A DNA stretch of 53,160 nucleotides from Streptomyces sp. ITFR-21 (GTDB lineage Bacteria; Actinomycetota; Actinomycetes; Streptomycetales; Streptomycetaceae): assembly GCF_031844685.1 (NCBI RefSeq), contig NZ_CP134607.1:1-53160 (forward strand), written 5' to 3'. Numbering within the stretch: the first letter of the stretch is position 1; each line of letters starts with the position of its first letter. The position numbers and the translations under genes are program-made. This document shows positions 17,047-25,474 of this stretch, piece by piece. Under the pieces are notes generated by a model. The model did no database searches, was not told the DNA's origin, and was given only the letters and a program-made list of their open reading frames with translations.

Positions 17047-17652
17047 TTACAGAAGGGGGGAGGGGTCATTGTGGAGGCAGTAGTCCGTCCAGGCCCTGAG
17101 ATCGCTGCCCGATTGAAGTGAGTAACGTTCTTTGCCGCTCGGGTCTTGGCGTTCCAAGGCGTCGGCGAAGTTGTAGTTGTCGGCTGAGTCGGCCTTGAGG
17201 AGCTTGGCGAGCGCGGGGTCGCTGCTTGCAGTTGCGGCCTCGCCGAGCTGCTGTGCGTAGGCCCTGTACTGACCTATATGAGCGCTCAGGCTGTCCGTAC
17301 TCGCGTTGCTCTCGATGTTCTGGGTTTGTGCCTGGTGCGCGCGGTGGCAGGCGTTGTGTATCGAGGCGGTTCTGGTGCTTTCCTGGGCCTTTCGCTGGTG
17401 GATCTGGTGATCATGGTGATCTTGCCAGAGCACACCGAAGACCACCGCGGCCGTCACGGCGAGGGACACAAGGGTGTTCTTTACCGTGATGCCGATCTTG
17501 CCCCACGGCAGATCCCTGAGCCACGAGCCTCCCCCCACGGTGAAGTTGTTGTGCTGAACGCCGTGGTCACCGGTATGGATTGCGGTGGGGCCATTGAACT
17601 CGGCCCGATCCTCTCCCTCGTTGCCGGCTCGGTCCGGCCTCTGGGCGGTCAT
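17047..17652 (-). CDS. Membrane protein with N-terminal amyloid-like motif
   Basis: A 201-residue protein. Residues 19-38 hold the motif GPTAIHTGDHGVQHNNF, shared with the upstream protein. A single transmembrane helix follows (IGITVKNTLVSLAVTAAVVFGVLW, about residues 53-76), then a histidine-rich H-x2-D segment and a soluble helical domain with the acidic and aromatic motif DSADNYNFADALE. Its ATG overlaps the stop of the upstream gene (ATGA), so the two are translationally coupled. The motif resembles RHIM-like bacterial amyloid-signalling motifs that join sensor and effector proteins. A membrane-perturbing effector role is inferred. Confidence 0.6.
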   Translation of the reverse strand: MTAQRPDRAGNEGEDRAEFNGPTAIHTGDHGVQHNNFTVGGGSWLRDLPWGKIGITVKNTLVSLAVTAAVVFGVLWQDHHDHQIHQRKAQESTRTASIHNACHRAHQAQTQNIESNASTDSLSAHIGQYRAYAQQLGEAATASSDPALAKLLKADSADNYNFADALERQDPSGKERYSLQSGSDLRAWTDYCLHNDPSPLL

Positions 17653-17714
17653 ACGCTCGGGCCGAAGTTGTTGTGCTGAACGCCGTGGTCTCCGGTATGG
17701 ATTGCGGTGGGGCC
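17542..17714. repeat. 51-bp motif duplication
   Basis: The 51 bases at 17542-17592 and 17664-17714 differ at one synonymous position. They encode the shared GPTAIHTGDHGVQHNNF motif at the C-terminus of one protein and the N-terminus of the next. Near-identity at DNA level indicates a recent duplication or gene conversion. Confidence 0.9.
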
Positions 17715-18080
17715 GTGAAAGGTATTACCTACGACTGTGCCTTGGTCCGGTCGGCCCTGGGCGGAGTAACGCTCGGTAAGCGCTTGGAGTCCGGCGACCG
17801 CCTGGGCACGCTCAGTACCCTCCAAGCTCTCTAAAAGCGCCTCGAAGTGGCTTTGCCACAGGGCCTCCTGCCGAGTGACTGCCGCTTGTTCGGGCGCTGC
17901 CGCGAGTACGGTGGCAGTTCGGTCCATCTGCTGCAGCTCGACCAGTTCACGCTCAGGATTCCCCCGAGCCAGAAGGCGCGCCACGGCCTGTCGGATCTCC
18001 GCCCACCCATCGGTACCCGCCGCTTGGACCACTGCAGTCCCACCGGCCGCAGCCAGCGCCGCCAACGCCTCCGTGAGCAT
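17649..18080 (-). CDS. Helical protein with C-terminal amyloid-like motif
   Basis: A 143-residue protein starting at ATG 18080 behind GAAGGGGGA. The N-terminus (MLTEALAALAAAGGTAVVQAA) and a WAEIRQAVARLLARGNPERE segment match a common Streptomyces small-protein type whose tails are usually glycine-rich motif regions. Residues 50-110 are helical. The C-terminus carries GPTAIHTGDHGVQHNNF, the same motif as at the N-terminus of the coupled downstream membrane protein. The N-terminal part may act as adaptor or sensor while the motif mediates homotypic contact with the partner. This is inference from architecture. Confidence 0.6.
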   Translation of the reverse strand: MLTEALAALAAAGGTAVVQAAGTDGWAEIRQAVARLLARGNPERELVELQQMDRTATVLAAAPEQAAVTRQEALWQSHFEALLESLEGTERAQAVAGLQALTERYSAQGRPDQGTVVGNTFHGPTAIHTGDHGVQHNNFGPSV

Positions 18081-18304
18081 CCCGCGTCCCCCTTCGCAGT
18101 ATGTCGATTACGACTGGTCACAAGGTTAGCGTCGGCCTCCACACGGCACCGCAATTACCGCCAGTCGTGCCCCGCACACTTGGCCGCCGCCCGCCGAAAC
18201 TGCGAACCACTCAAGGGCGCCGACAGCCACAGTTACGCCGACCCTCGCGGCGACCAGGCGGTCGAAGTTTCACGCGTTCGATTTCTGGGCTTCGGAAGAT
18301 GCCC

Positions 18305-18676
18305 ATGCCTGGATCGAAAACAGGCACTCAAGCCGACCTGGCCCGGTGGGCTATCAAGCACCTCAACGAGGTGATCGCGCTCGGACAGCGGCTCCCCCAC
18401 AACCTGTGCGAGTGGGCTCGCCTGTCCTCCTACGCCATGACCGACGCCCACGCCTACACGCAGATGATGGCGGGCACCAACGGTGCTTTCTTCCAGATGC
18501 TGGGCTGGGACGACGACCGGATCCGCCGCCACCTCCAGGACTGCGACGCTGACCGCTACGTCACCCGGGACGCGGTTGCCCACGCGGCCGGCCTGTTCGG
18601 TCAGCCCCTCCCGCCGGGCACCGACCTCGGCAGCTGGTGGACCATCGGCAGCCAGTACGCCGCCGAACGCCCCTGA
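18305..18676 (+). CDS. Hypothetical protein
   Basis: A 123-residue protein. The ATG at 18305 has GGAAG six bases upstream and is preferred over the in-frame ATG at 18299. Predicted mostly helical (DLARWAIKHLNEVIALGQRL, then FFQMLGWDDDRIRRHLQDC), with no motif I recognise. It is convergent with the relaxase gene, whose 3' end lies 26 bp away. Confidence 0.55.
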   Translation: MPGSKTGTQADLARWAIKHLNEVIALGQRLPHNLCEWARLSSYAMTDAHAYTQMMAGTNGAFFQMLGWDDDRIRRHLQDCDADRYVTRDAVAHAAGLFGQPLPPGTDLGSWWTIGSQYAAERP

Positions 18677-18701
18677 CCAACGCCTCCAGTGCCCCTGCGG
18701 T

Positions 18702-20612
18702 TCAGCCGCGCCCCCGGTAGCCGGGTCGGCGCGGCGGTGTCGCGGCCTGGTCGCGGTGCTCGCTCGGCTTGTGCTTCGGTGTCCCGCGGGCGAGTTCGCC
18801 GATCCGGCGCCGCAGTTCCTCGAGCCGGGCCAGCCGCTCCGGTGAGAGCACCAACTGCTGCTCCTGGTCCTCCTGGCCGTCGTCCTCCGCGTCGGCCGGA
18901 TCGGCGAACTGCAGCTGCTCGTACAGCGCCGCGGCGGTCGCCTGGTCAGTCGGCGACGGCCGGCCCGCGCGTGCGGTGGGGGCCGGTTGGGCGGGTCTGG
19001 CCGGGGTCCTGGAGGCCCGCACAAGGGCCTGCAGGCTGATGCTGGTGGCCACCGCCCGGGCGTGGACGCTCAGCTGCGGCACGGCATCCTCCGCCAGCTC
19101 GAAGCGGTCTCGCCCGGCGGACAATGGCGGGTGCCAGCTGGCGGTGTAGAAGGTGTGCCCGGGCGGGCGCGGCCGACGGCCCGGCAGCTGGGGCGCGGTG
19201 ACGTCGACGCAGTGCGCCCCGATCGCCGCGTCCACGATCCGGCTCTCCAGGCCGGGGGCGGCGCGGCGGCCCCGCAACTCGCGGGCGAGATGGCGGCGGG
19301 CTTCCGCCAGGAGGTGCCGGCGGCGGAAGTGCTCGCGGTGGGTGTAGACGGTCGCGGCGACGTCAACGGCCGCCAAGTCCACGTCGACGTCGTCGACAAC
19401 AACCGCTCCGGGATCGGCCGGAGCGGGCCAGGCAGCGCGGATGGCGGCCGCGGCGCGGCGGCACAGCTCGAGCAGCCCGTCGACCAGCTCGGCCCCGAAG
19501 CGGCGGATCGCGTCGGCCCGCCAGCGACGGCGCAGCTCGGCAAGCGGCAGCGGCGTCTTCTTCGCCGGGCGGCTGTCGTCCGCGGCCCGCTTCATCAGCC
19601 GGCTGCGCACCCGCGCCGTGGGCGGGTACCCGTGGTCGGCGATGTAGTCCGCCTCCGCCTGCTCCAGCAGTACGGCAGTGTCGCGCTGCCGGGTGGACGT
19701 CCAGTCGATCAGCTCCGGCGGAACCCCCGCGATCTCCATCACCGGCCGCCGCCCCGGCGTGGGCGTGCGCGGCTCGGTCGCCAGCCCGAGCCGGTCGCAG
19801 ACCTCCTCCAGCACCCGCTGGTTGTACAGGGCGCCGGCCGCCACCACGTGCGCGTACAGACGCCGCGAGTCCAGATGGCCCCACTTGCCGTCGGCGCGCA
19901 GCACCTTCACCGACACCACCAGGTGGTCGTGCAGCAGCGGCATCCGGTGCCGGGAGTCGTGGTGCCGGAACCGCGCGACGACCAGACCGCCCACCGGACG
20001 CTCCCACCGGATGCCACCCGGCCCGGAGTACACGACGATCGCTTCGTCCTCCAGCCACGCCAGCACGTCCGCGACCGCGACATCGTGGCTGGCGTCGATC
20101 ACGGCGACGGTCGCATCGTCCCCCAGCGCCCGCAGCAGCGACACCGACGCCGGCGGCCGCGGCACCAGATCGAACGCGGCGACCGGCCCCCGCTTCATCT
20201 TCCGCCGACGCGCCGACCGCGTCTTGCCATCTTCGTCCGGCACCACCGCTTCCGGCTCCTGGTCGTCGTCCTGGTCGTCGTCCTGGTTGTCGACGTCGAC
20301 GTACGTTGGCCGGATGAACTTCCGCCCCAACCGCACCGCCGGAACCTTCCCGGCCGGGACGCCGGGGGCCAGCAGTTCCGGGTGCGGGTGCAGGCCCTGC
20401 CCGAACAGCGCCTCCATCTCCGCCTCCGTCACCTCACCCGACAGACCCAGCAGCGGCGCCCCACGGCCAGTCCACTCCCCCGCCGGCACCCCAGCCAGCT
20501 CCTGGCCGACCGGGAGCGGCACCTTGCGGTCCCGGCCGCCGTCGCCCACTGCCACGCTCTTCAAGTAGTACCGGCGCATCCCCGGTGAAATCCGCGCTAT
20601 CGCTGCTGTCAC
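18702..20612 (-). CDS. MobF/TrwC-type relaxase domain protein
   Basis: About 636 residues from the GTG at 20612. An ATG at 20660 is also possible and the open frame runs to 20777. The N-terminal part has RISPGMRRYYLKSVAVGD with candidate catalytic tyrosines, then LLGLSGEVTEAEME. The core has AFDLVPRPPASVSLL and VARFRHHDSRHRMPLLHDHLV, giving the clustered histidines of a TrwC-like metal site, followed by WGHLDSRRLYAHVVAAGALY. There is no helicase half, so it is shorter than full TrwC/TraI. It should nick a plasmid oriT. Relaxases are unusual beside a TraB-type dsDNA translocase. Residues 170-190 are an acidic linker. Confidence 0.8.
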   Translation of the reverse strand: MTAAIARISPGMRRYYLKSVAVGDGGRDRKVPLPVGQELAGVPAGEWTGRGAPLLGLSGEVTEAEMEALFGQGLHPHPELLAPGVPAGKVPAVRLGRKFIRPTYVDVDNQDDDQDDDQEPEAVVPDEDGKTRSARRRKMKRGPVAAFDLVPRPPASVSLLRALGDDATVAVIDASHDVAVADVLAWLEDEAIVVYSGPGGIRWERPVGGLVVARFRHHDSRHRMPLLHDHLVVSVKVLRADGKWGHLDSRRLYAHVVAAGALYNQRVLEEVCDRLGLATEPRTPTPGRRPVMEIAGVPPELIDWTSTRQRDTAVLLEQAEADYIADHGYPPTARVRSRLMKRAADDSRPAKKTPLPLAELRRRWRADAIRRFGAELVDGLLELCRRAAAAIRAAWPAPADPGAVVVDDVDVDLAAVDVAATVYTHREHFRRRHLLAEARRHLARELRGRRAAPGLESRIVDAAIGAHCVDVTAPQLPGRRPRPPGHTFYTASWHPPLSAGRDRFELAEDAVPQLSVHARAVATSISLQALVRASRTPARPAQPAPTARAGRPSPTDQATAAALYEQLQFADPADAEDDGQEDQEQQLVLSPERLARLEELRRRIGELARGTPKHKPSEHRDQAATPPRRPGYRGRG

Positions 20613-20679
20613 CCAGTCACCACACCCGGTATGGGCAGGGCAGAACAGCGCGGCCGGCATCAGGTCCCGGCAGACGGAA

Positions 20680-20710
20680 GGGACGGCCCGAAGACTTCTC
20701 GGACCGTCCC
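20680..20710. other. Nested hairpin upstream of relaxase
   Basis: GGGACGG pairs with CCGTCCC around an inner GAAGACTTC palindrome (20690-20698). It lies between the relaxase start and the next gene upstream. It could be part of an origin of transfer or a terminator of the upstream minus-strand gene. Confidence 0.35.
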
Positions 20711-20823
20711 GTGGGGCGGGATCACGGCACGGCACGCGGGCAGGCCGACGAGGCCGTGTCCCAAAGCTCCGCAGCACCGGTCATGAACTACACGTCCCGC
20801 TCCGGACAGGCGGTGGGGGTGCC

Positions 20824-21378
20824 CTACAACCCGGGCTCGGCTCGACAAAACGCCTCCGCCCGAAGGCGCTCATACAGAGCAGCGTTTCGAACAGGGCTCG
20901 TCTGGTCGCTGAGGAAGCGCTCGTACATGCCGACGTCATCCCCTGGAACCGTCAGGCGTGCTTCGTTGTCGTGGAACCCGGTGACCCAACCGTGAGCCTC
21001 GGCAAGGTAGACGCTGAGACATGCGGCCTCGATGTCGAGACCAGTGGCTTCCGCTAGTTCCGACATTGTGCACCGAACTGCCTGGGGGTCGATGTGGGCG
21101 GCCGTACCGAGGTAGTCGGTGAGCACGTAGAGGCAGACCATGACCGAGTCCGGCAGATCGGCTTGGAGCATCTCACCGAGGTAGTAGTCGCGGATATCGG
21201 CGAGCTCTCCGGATTCACGTGCGGCTGCGCGCCAGCGCTCAACGCGCTGCGTGCGCAAGTCTTCCGTCGTCTTTGCTGCCTGCGCGCTGGCGCGGGCGGA
21301 CTGCCGGTAGGTCAGACCCATACGGGCAGCCCTGGTGCGGACCCGCGTCTTGCCCCCGTTGGAACCGTTTTTCGTCAC
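20824..21378 (-). CDS. Hypothetical plasmid protein
   Basis: A 184-residue protein starting at GTG 21378 with GGAGAAG at good spacing. The N-terminus is strongly basic (GKTRVRTRAARMGLTYRQSAR). The rest is helical and acidic, with an HTH-like segment (TMSELAEATGLDIEAACLSVYLAEAHGWV) around residues 105-133 that could bind DNA. It lies between the relaxase and the ParA/ParB-like genes on the same strand, so a role in partition or transfer control is plausible but not shown. Confidence 0.55.
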   Translation of the reverse strand: MTKNGSNGGKTRVRTRAARMGLTYRQSARASAQAAKTTEDLRTQRVERWRAAARESGELADIRDYYLGEMLQADLPDSVMVCLYVLTDYLGTAAHIDPQAVRCTMSELAEATGLDIEAACLSVYLAEAHGWVTGFHDNEARLTVPGDDVGMYERFLSDQTSPVRNAALYERLRAEAFCRAEPGL

Positions 21379-21625
21379 GTGCTTCTCCAGGGGGCCACAC
21401 TCCGCCCGGGTCAGCAGAACACCATGAAGTGGAATCGTTGACACGGGCCCGCACCGGCAAGTACCGGGGGACCTTGGCCGAACTGGGTCGCAAGCGGTGT
21501 GGACGCTGTGCGACAGCGGCGAGCGGCGTTCGTGGCATGCCGCAGGAACAGTGTGAGCCTTGGGAGGGGCCGCATCGCCGCGGTCACCCGTAAGTGGGCG
21601 CGGCGCGTCCGGGTGTCCCATTCCA

Positions 21626-21667
21626 CTTCGAACGGTCCCGGACCAATTGGTCCGGGACCGTTCGAAG
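21626..21667. terminator. Perfect 42-bp palindrome centred on AATT
   Basis: A 19-bp arm beginning CTTCGAACGGTCCCGGACC, then AATT, then the exact complement. It is one of two such palindromes in tandem downstream of the parB-like gene. A double terminator is the simplest reading. A centromere-like protein-binding site is the alternative. Confidence 0.7.
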
Positions 21668-21745
21668 GTGTACGAGTGCCTAGCCGTCAGGCGAGCGCGC
21701 ACACGGTGGCCGACTTCACCGGCTACCGCCGCGCCCCCAAAAGAC

Positions 21746-21775
21746 GCGGGACTTCCCCAATTGGGGAAGTCCCGC
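21746..21775. terminator. Perfect 30-bp palindrome centred on AATT
   Basis: GCGGGACTTCCCC, AATT, GGGGAAGTCCCGC, ending 13 bases from the stop of the parB-like gene. It shares the CAATTG centre with the palindrome at 21626-21667. Confidence 0.75.
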
Positions 21776-21787
21776 TCAACCCCGGGC

Positions 21788-22765
21788 TCAGTCCTCTACG
21801 AGTTCGGCATCCACGATGACTTCCCCGTCGACCGCGCCGGCGTCGGCGTCGACCTTCACCTTACTGAGGATGCGGCCAATGCGACGGATGGCGGCTTGCT
21901 GACGCTGTGCTTCCTCGCTGGTGCGGACTCTGCGGGCGGCCTTGTCCTCTGTGGCGTTCTCGATTGCCTGCCGTGCACGGTTCAGCAGCAGCACCGCAGC
22001 GTCCACCGGGTCTGAGCTCAGGTCGGACGTGTTGCCATGCTCGCCCTCCGCTTCGCCCCTTTGTGCAGGCATCGGTGCTTCGGGGGCGGTTGTCCACGCG
22101 GCGCTGACAGCCTGGCTGCGCTCAGCCGGATCGGCGACACCCTTGGATGCCGCCACTGCCTTCCTCACCCGCTGCTGGACCTGGTTGGCTACGAGTCGAA
22201 CTCCGCCTTGCTGGTGGGCCCAGTACAGCCCGGCGTAGGCGCGCGCGGCCTCCTGGTCACTGGTGCGTTCCGCGTACGGCAGCAGCTTGCGCAGGTGACT
22301 GTCGGGCAGAGGTCGGCCCAGCTCTTTCTGCACGGTCTGCGCCAGGCGCCAGCTCTTCTGGAGTCGGTCGGCCTCGCTGGTGGAGAGACCGTCGTGCTCT
22401 GCGTTCAGGTACTCCTCCCAGGTGCGGGTGCCGTCGCCGCGGTACAGGCGGCGCCGTCGCACCACTTCCAGGGAGAAGCCGAGCATCCAGCGGGCGGAAC
22501 GAGCGTTGTCGACCGCTCGGTGTGCCTCGGAAAGGAGACGCTGCTCCTGCTCATCGAGCGGGCCGTGTGCAGTCTCCGGCGTAGCGTCTACGTCCGGAAG
22601 GGACAGTCCCCAGTGCTCCATCGTGAAGGGCTGAGCGCGCATCTGTGGAGGGTCAGCGGGCCGGTCAGGCACAGCAACGCTGTCTGACACGGGGGTCGCG
22701 CTGCCGGCGGAAGACTGCTGGGCGCCTTGGGCGGCTGCCGCTCGGAAGTCACGACGCTTAGGCAC
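21788..22765 (-). CDS. parB: ParB-like partition protein
   Basis: A 325-residue protein starting at GTG 22765, overlapping the parA stop by 8 bases. The N-terminal 60 residues are flexible. The middle is helical (RAVDNARSARWMLGFSLEVV, then WEEYLNAEHDGLSTSEADRLQKSWRLA) and contains an HTH-like TSEADRLQKSWRLAQTV segment. The C-terminal part is a long helix and ends in a short acidic strand (VDGEVIVDAELVED). It does not show the classical ParB box. The assignment depends on its coupling to the ParA-type gene. It should bind the plasmid centromere. Confidence 0.6.
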   Translation of the reverse strand: MPKRRDFRAAAAQGAQQSSAGSATPVSDSVAVPDRPADPPQMRAQPFTMEHWGLSLPDVDATPETAHGPLDEQEQRLLSEAHRAVDNARSARWMLGFSLEVVRRRRLYRGDGTRTWEEYLNAEHDGLSTSEADRLQKSWRLAQTVQKELGRPLPDSHLRKLLPYAERTSDQEAARAYAGLYWAHQQGGVRLVANQVQQRVRKAVAASKGVADPAERSQAVSAAWTTAPEAPMPAQRGEAEGEHGNTSDLSSDPVDAAVLLLNRARQAIENATEDKAARRVRTSEEAQRQQAAIRRIGRILSKVKVDADAGAVDGEVIVDAELVED

Positions 22766-23417
22766 TCTTGATCAGCCCCCGCGCCTGCAGCTCGGTGACC
22801 AGCTCACCGAACGGGCCCCGGCCCGCGTTGTCGACAGGAAAGCCCGTGGCCTGCTTGATGTCGTCCAGGACCGGGATCTTCACCGTGAGCACGTTGTAGT
22901 CGGCGTCGGTGAGCAGGCCCCGGATCTCGCCTTCGCTGCGGACGTTGGGACGCACCCGGTTGAGGAGCACCCACATCGGCGGGGCGGTACGCGAGGGCCT
23001 GTCGAACGCGGAGCGGCCGACCATGGTCTTGACCGGGGTGGAAGTGCGCGGCTGGTGGACGCGCTGGTAGTCGGCCATGGAGGGTTCCATGTGGACGAGG
23101 ACCAGGTCGGCCACCTTGAGCACGCTGTCGGCGATGTGCGGGTGGTTCTCGGTGTGGCCGACGTCGACGATGTCGATCCCGTCTTCTCCGAGCGGCGTGT
23201 ACTCCTCAGCGAACTTGGCGGAGGCGTTGTGCTCGACAGGGAAGGGGAAGCCGGCGAGTTCGGACCACTGCGTGAGGTGCTCGGATTCGTCCGCGTCCCA
23301 CAGCTGCACGCGGTATCCAGCCTCGTGGAATGCGTGTCCCATCATGCCGGTGTCGGTCGTCTTGCCCATACTTCGTGGGCTGATGTTGGCGATGAGCACG
23401 GCGGGGTCTCTCCTCAT
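22758..23417 (-). CDS. parA: ParA-type partition ATPase
   Basis: A 219-residue P-loop ATPase of the ParA/MinD group. The start at ATG 23417 is supported by GGAAGG and places the strand VLIANISP immediately before the nucleotide loop RSMGKTTDT, a deviant Walker A. Further elements are WDADESEHLTQW (switch I region), IDIVDVGHTE (Walker B) and WVLLNRVRPN. It drives plasmid segregation with the coupled parB-like product. The Walker A is preceded by S-P-R instead of the usual K-G-G, a small variation. Confidence 0.8.
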   Translation of the reverse strand: MRRDPAVLIANISPRSMGKTTDTGMMGHAFHEAGYRVQLWDADESEHLTQWSELAGFPFPVEHNASAKFAEEYTPLGEDGIDIVDVGHTENHPHIADSVLKVADLVLVHMEPSMADYQRVHQPRTSTPVKTMVGRSAFDRPSRTAPPMWVLLNRVRPNVRSEGEIRGLLTDADYNVLTVKIPVLDDIKQATGFPVDNAGRGPFGELVTELQARGLIKSA

Positions 23418-23525
23418 GCGGTGGCTACCTTCCGCATGATGCTGCCACGTCTCCCGCTCCCCGAGGACGGGCACCACGTCACAAGTTGTGACCGCGCAGC
23501 ATCAACCCGGCCCTGAACGCACGAA

Positions 23526-23565
23526 AGGCCCCGGCCCGCAGCAGAGTTGCTGCGGTCCGGGGCCT
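23526..23565 (-). terminator. Nested hairpin terminator
   Basis: AGGCCCCGG pairs with CCGGGGCCT around an inner CCGCAGCA/TGCTGCGG stem, 13 bases after the stop of the minus-strand gene at 23579. It isolates the transfer block from parA. Confidence 0.8.
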
Positions 23566-23578
23566 CGTCAGTGCTGGG

Positions 23579-23761
23579 TCAGATGCCGTAGAGCTTCTGC
23601 AGGGCGTTGGCGACTGCCCGCGGCTTGCGGGCGATGTCTCCGACGTTGATCGCGTCCGGACGTACGGGGTCGGCCTGGCGCGGGATGTTGACGGTCGGGC
23701 TGGGGGAGGGGGCGGGAGCGCTGTCCGGGGGGTCTTCGGCGGCGCGTCGGATGCGGATCAT
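23579..23761 (-). CDS. Small hypothetical protein ending transfer block
   Basis: A 60-residue protein starting at ATG 23761 with a CGGAG motif upstream. The N-terminal half is proline-rich and disordered (AEDPPDSAPAPSPSPT). The C-terminal half is a conserved-looking short helix (INVGDIARKPRAVANALQKLYGI). It is the last gene of the long minus-strand transfer block. Function unknown. Confidence 0.55.
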   Translation of the reverse strand: MIRIRRAAEDPPDSAPAPSPSPTVNIPRQADPVRPDAINVGDIARKPRAVANALQKLYGI

Positions 23762-23833
23762 GGGTGTGCACTCCGTGTGAGTGTGGGGGGTGCGTGCTGG
23801 CTGTCCAGGCGGGGCACGCACCCCCGTTCGGTG

Positions 23834-24079
23834 TCAGGTGCGGGCGGCGGGCTTGGCGAGGTGGGTGCCGAAGTGGACGTCGCGCAGATACTCCAACTCC
23901 GCCCTGGTGCGGCGGGTGGCGGTCCAGTCGCCGGCCGAGCAGGTCGCGGTGTACGCCGCGCGGCCCGTGCACCCGGAGGCGGCGTCGCGGGGCTTGCCGG
24001 TGCTGGTGACCGGGTGGGTGCAGACGGTCTGGTCGACGTCGTCGTGGACGGGCCGGATGGTGGCGGTGATGCGGGCCAC
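23834..24079 (-). CDS. Small cysteine-containing plasmid protein
   Basis: An 81-residue protein from GTG 24079 (GAAGGG upstream). Three cysteines (VCTHP, SGCTGR, TATCSAG) and histidines could form a metal site. The C-terminus is basic and helical (TRRTRAELEYLRDVHFGTHL). Small proteins of this type are common in Streptomyces transfer clusters, but I cannot name a family. Confidence 0.55.
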   Translation of the reverse strand: MARITATIRPVHDDVDQTVCTHPVTSTGKPRDAASGCTGRAAYTATCSAGDWTATRRTRAELEYLRDVHFGTHLAKPAART

Positions 24080-24094
24080 GGCGTTCCCTTCGGG

Positions 24095-24649
24095 TCAGGC
24101 GTCGCCGTAGGCGCGGCGCTGGTGGGTGTCGATGAGGTCGGTGCAGGTGTCGGGGTAGACGGCGGTGCCGAGCAGGTCGCCGTCCTTGGTCCACACGGTG
24201 TCGGCGCACAGGTCCGGGTCGGACCAGACGATGTACTGGCCGAACCGCTCCAGCCTCCCGACGTCGGACAGGGTGTCGCTCGAGGGCGTCACCGGACCGG
24301 CGGCGGCCGCCGTGCTGTCGTCGGCGTCGTCGTCGGGGTCGTCGTCCGTGGGGTCCAGGGGCAGGGTGCCGAGCAGTTCGAGGGTGAGGACCTGGAGCCA
24401 CATCGGGTGTCCGCTGATGCGGGGCAGTCCGAGGTAGCCGGTGACGCGGATGTTGTCGCCGGGCCGCAGTTCGTGCAGCACGGCATTGGTCAGCTCGGGG
24501 TCGGAGACGCTGCACGGCAGCACCATCTCGTCGACGAGTTCGTCGGTGGGGGAGACGATCAGCCGGAAGCGGGCGCGGGTGCCCACCGTGTCGTCGGCGG
24601 CGACCTCTTCGTCCAGGTAGCCGTCCAGGACTATGCCGTCGGTCGTCAT
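24095..24649 (-). CDS. Possible OB-fold hypothetical protein
   Basis: A 184-residue protein starting at ATG 24649, four bases after the stop of its upstream neighbour, so co-transcribed. Strands such as RARFRLIVS, MVLPCSVSD and RPGDNIRVTGYLG suggest an OB-fold, seen in single-stranded DNA binding proteins. An acidic linker (DDDPDDDADD) leads to a second small domain with two cysteines (LCADTVW, DTCTDL). The nucleic acid role is an inference. Confidence 0.5.
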   Translation of the reverse strand: MTTDGIVLDGYLDEEVAADDTVGTRARFRLIVSPTDELVDEMVLPCSVSDPELTNAVLHELRPGDNIRVTGYLGLPRISGHPMWLQVLTLELLGTLPLDPTDDDPDDDADDSTAAAAGPVTPSSDTLSDVGRLERFGQYIVWSDPDLCADTVWTKDGDLLGTAVYPDTCTDLIDTHQRRAYGDA

Positions 24650-24652
24650 CGC

Positions 24653-25465
24653 TCAGCCCGCCTTCGCCAGCGTGGCCGGCTGCTGGTGGGCGGCGTCGTA
24701 GGCCTCCACGATCGAGGCCTTGATGACGCCCGCGGTGCCGACCTGGTGGCCGTTGGCGCGTGCCCAGGTGCGGATCGCGGCGAGCTCCTCGCGTGAGCGC
24801 TTCCCGCTGGCCGGGCGGATCGGGGTGGGCGCCTCGATCACCGCGGCGGCCCGGGGGCCGCCGGCCTTGAGCTGCCGCAGGCGCTCCTCTTCGGCCCTCA
24901 GATCGGCCCGCAGCTTGGCGATGCGGTCCTCGGCTTCGGCGGTGGCCTGCTCGGTGGCGAGGCGCTGGGTGAGGTCGGCGAGGTCCTGCCGTATGCGGGC
25001 GGCCTTCGCACGGACGCTGGCGAGCGGGTGCTGCTCCGCCCACGGCAGCAGCACGTCGGTGTCGGCGATGTCCGGCGCGGTGTGCTCGGGAGCGGTGGCG
25101 GCCGTGTCGCCCGTGGCGGTGTCGTCGGCGGTCACGGCGTCGGGGGTGGTCTCCGGCTCCGGCGCGTCGGCGGCCGGTGCGTCGTCGGCGGTCTGCGCGG
25201 GGGAGTGGGGCATGACGGGCTGGTCTCCTGACGGTTCAGGGTCGGCCGCGTCGGCGGCCGGATCGGGCGTGGGGATGAGGGGGAGCAGGGGAGTGGTCGC
25301 GTCGGGGTCGGCGGGCAGCCCGAGGGCGTCCAGGAGGACCAGGAGGTCGTCCTTGTCGCGGGAGTGGCGGGCCGTGAGCCGGGACGCGAGGATGTCCGCG
25401 CCTGCAGGCAGCTCGGAGGTGCCGAGGGCCAGGGCTTCGTCGGCGGCGCTGAGTTCGTCGAACAC
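24653..25465 (-). CDS. Lsr2-type DNA-binding tail protein
   Basis: A 270-residue protein starting at GTG 25465 with AGGAGG six bases upstream. The C-terminal 45 residues (SREELAAIRTWARANGHQVG, then AGVIKASIVEAYDAAH) match the DNA-binding domain of Lsr2, the actinobacterial nucleoid-associated protein that binds AT-rich DNA. The middle is a coiled coil (RIRQDLADLTQRLATEQATA and following) after a long acidic, proline-rich linker. It lacks the Lsr2 dimerisation domain, so the coiled coil may replace it. It may silence or organise plasmid genes. Confidence 0.7.
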   Translation of the reverse strand: MFDELSAADEALALGTSELPAGADILASRLTARHSRDKDDLLVLLDALGLPADPDATTPLLPLIPTPDPAADAADPEPSGDQPVMPHSPAQTADDAPAADAPEPETTPDAVTADDTATGDTAATAPEHTAPDIADTDVLLPWAEQHPLASVRAKAARIRQDLADLTQRLATEQATAEAEDRIAKLRADLRAEEERLRQLKAGGPRAAAVIEAPTPIRPASGKRSREELAAIRTWARANGHQVGTAGVIKASIVEAYDAAHQQPATLAKAG

Positions 25466-25474
25466 GGCCGCCTC

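Noticed and set aside
23568..25043. 491-residue minus-strand ORF
   Set aside because: Composition is almost only R, P, H, G and A and it overlaps four genes with good ribosome binding sites in other frames.
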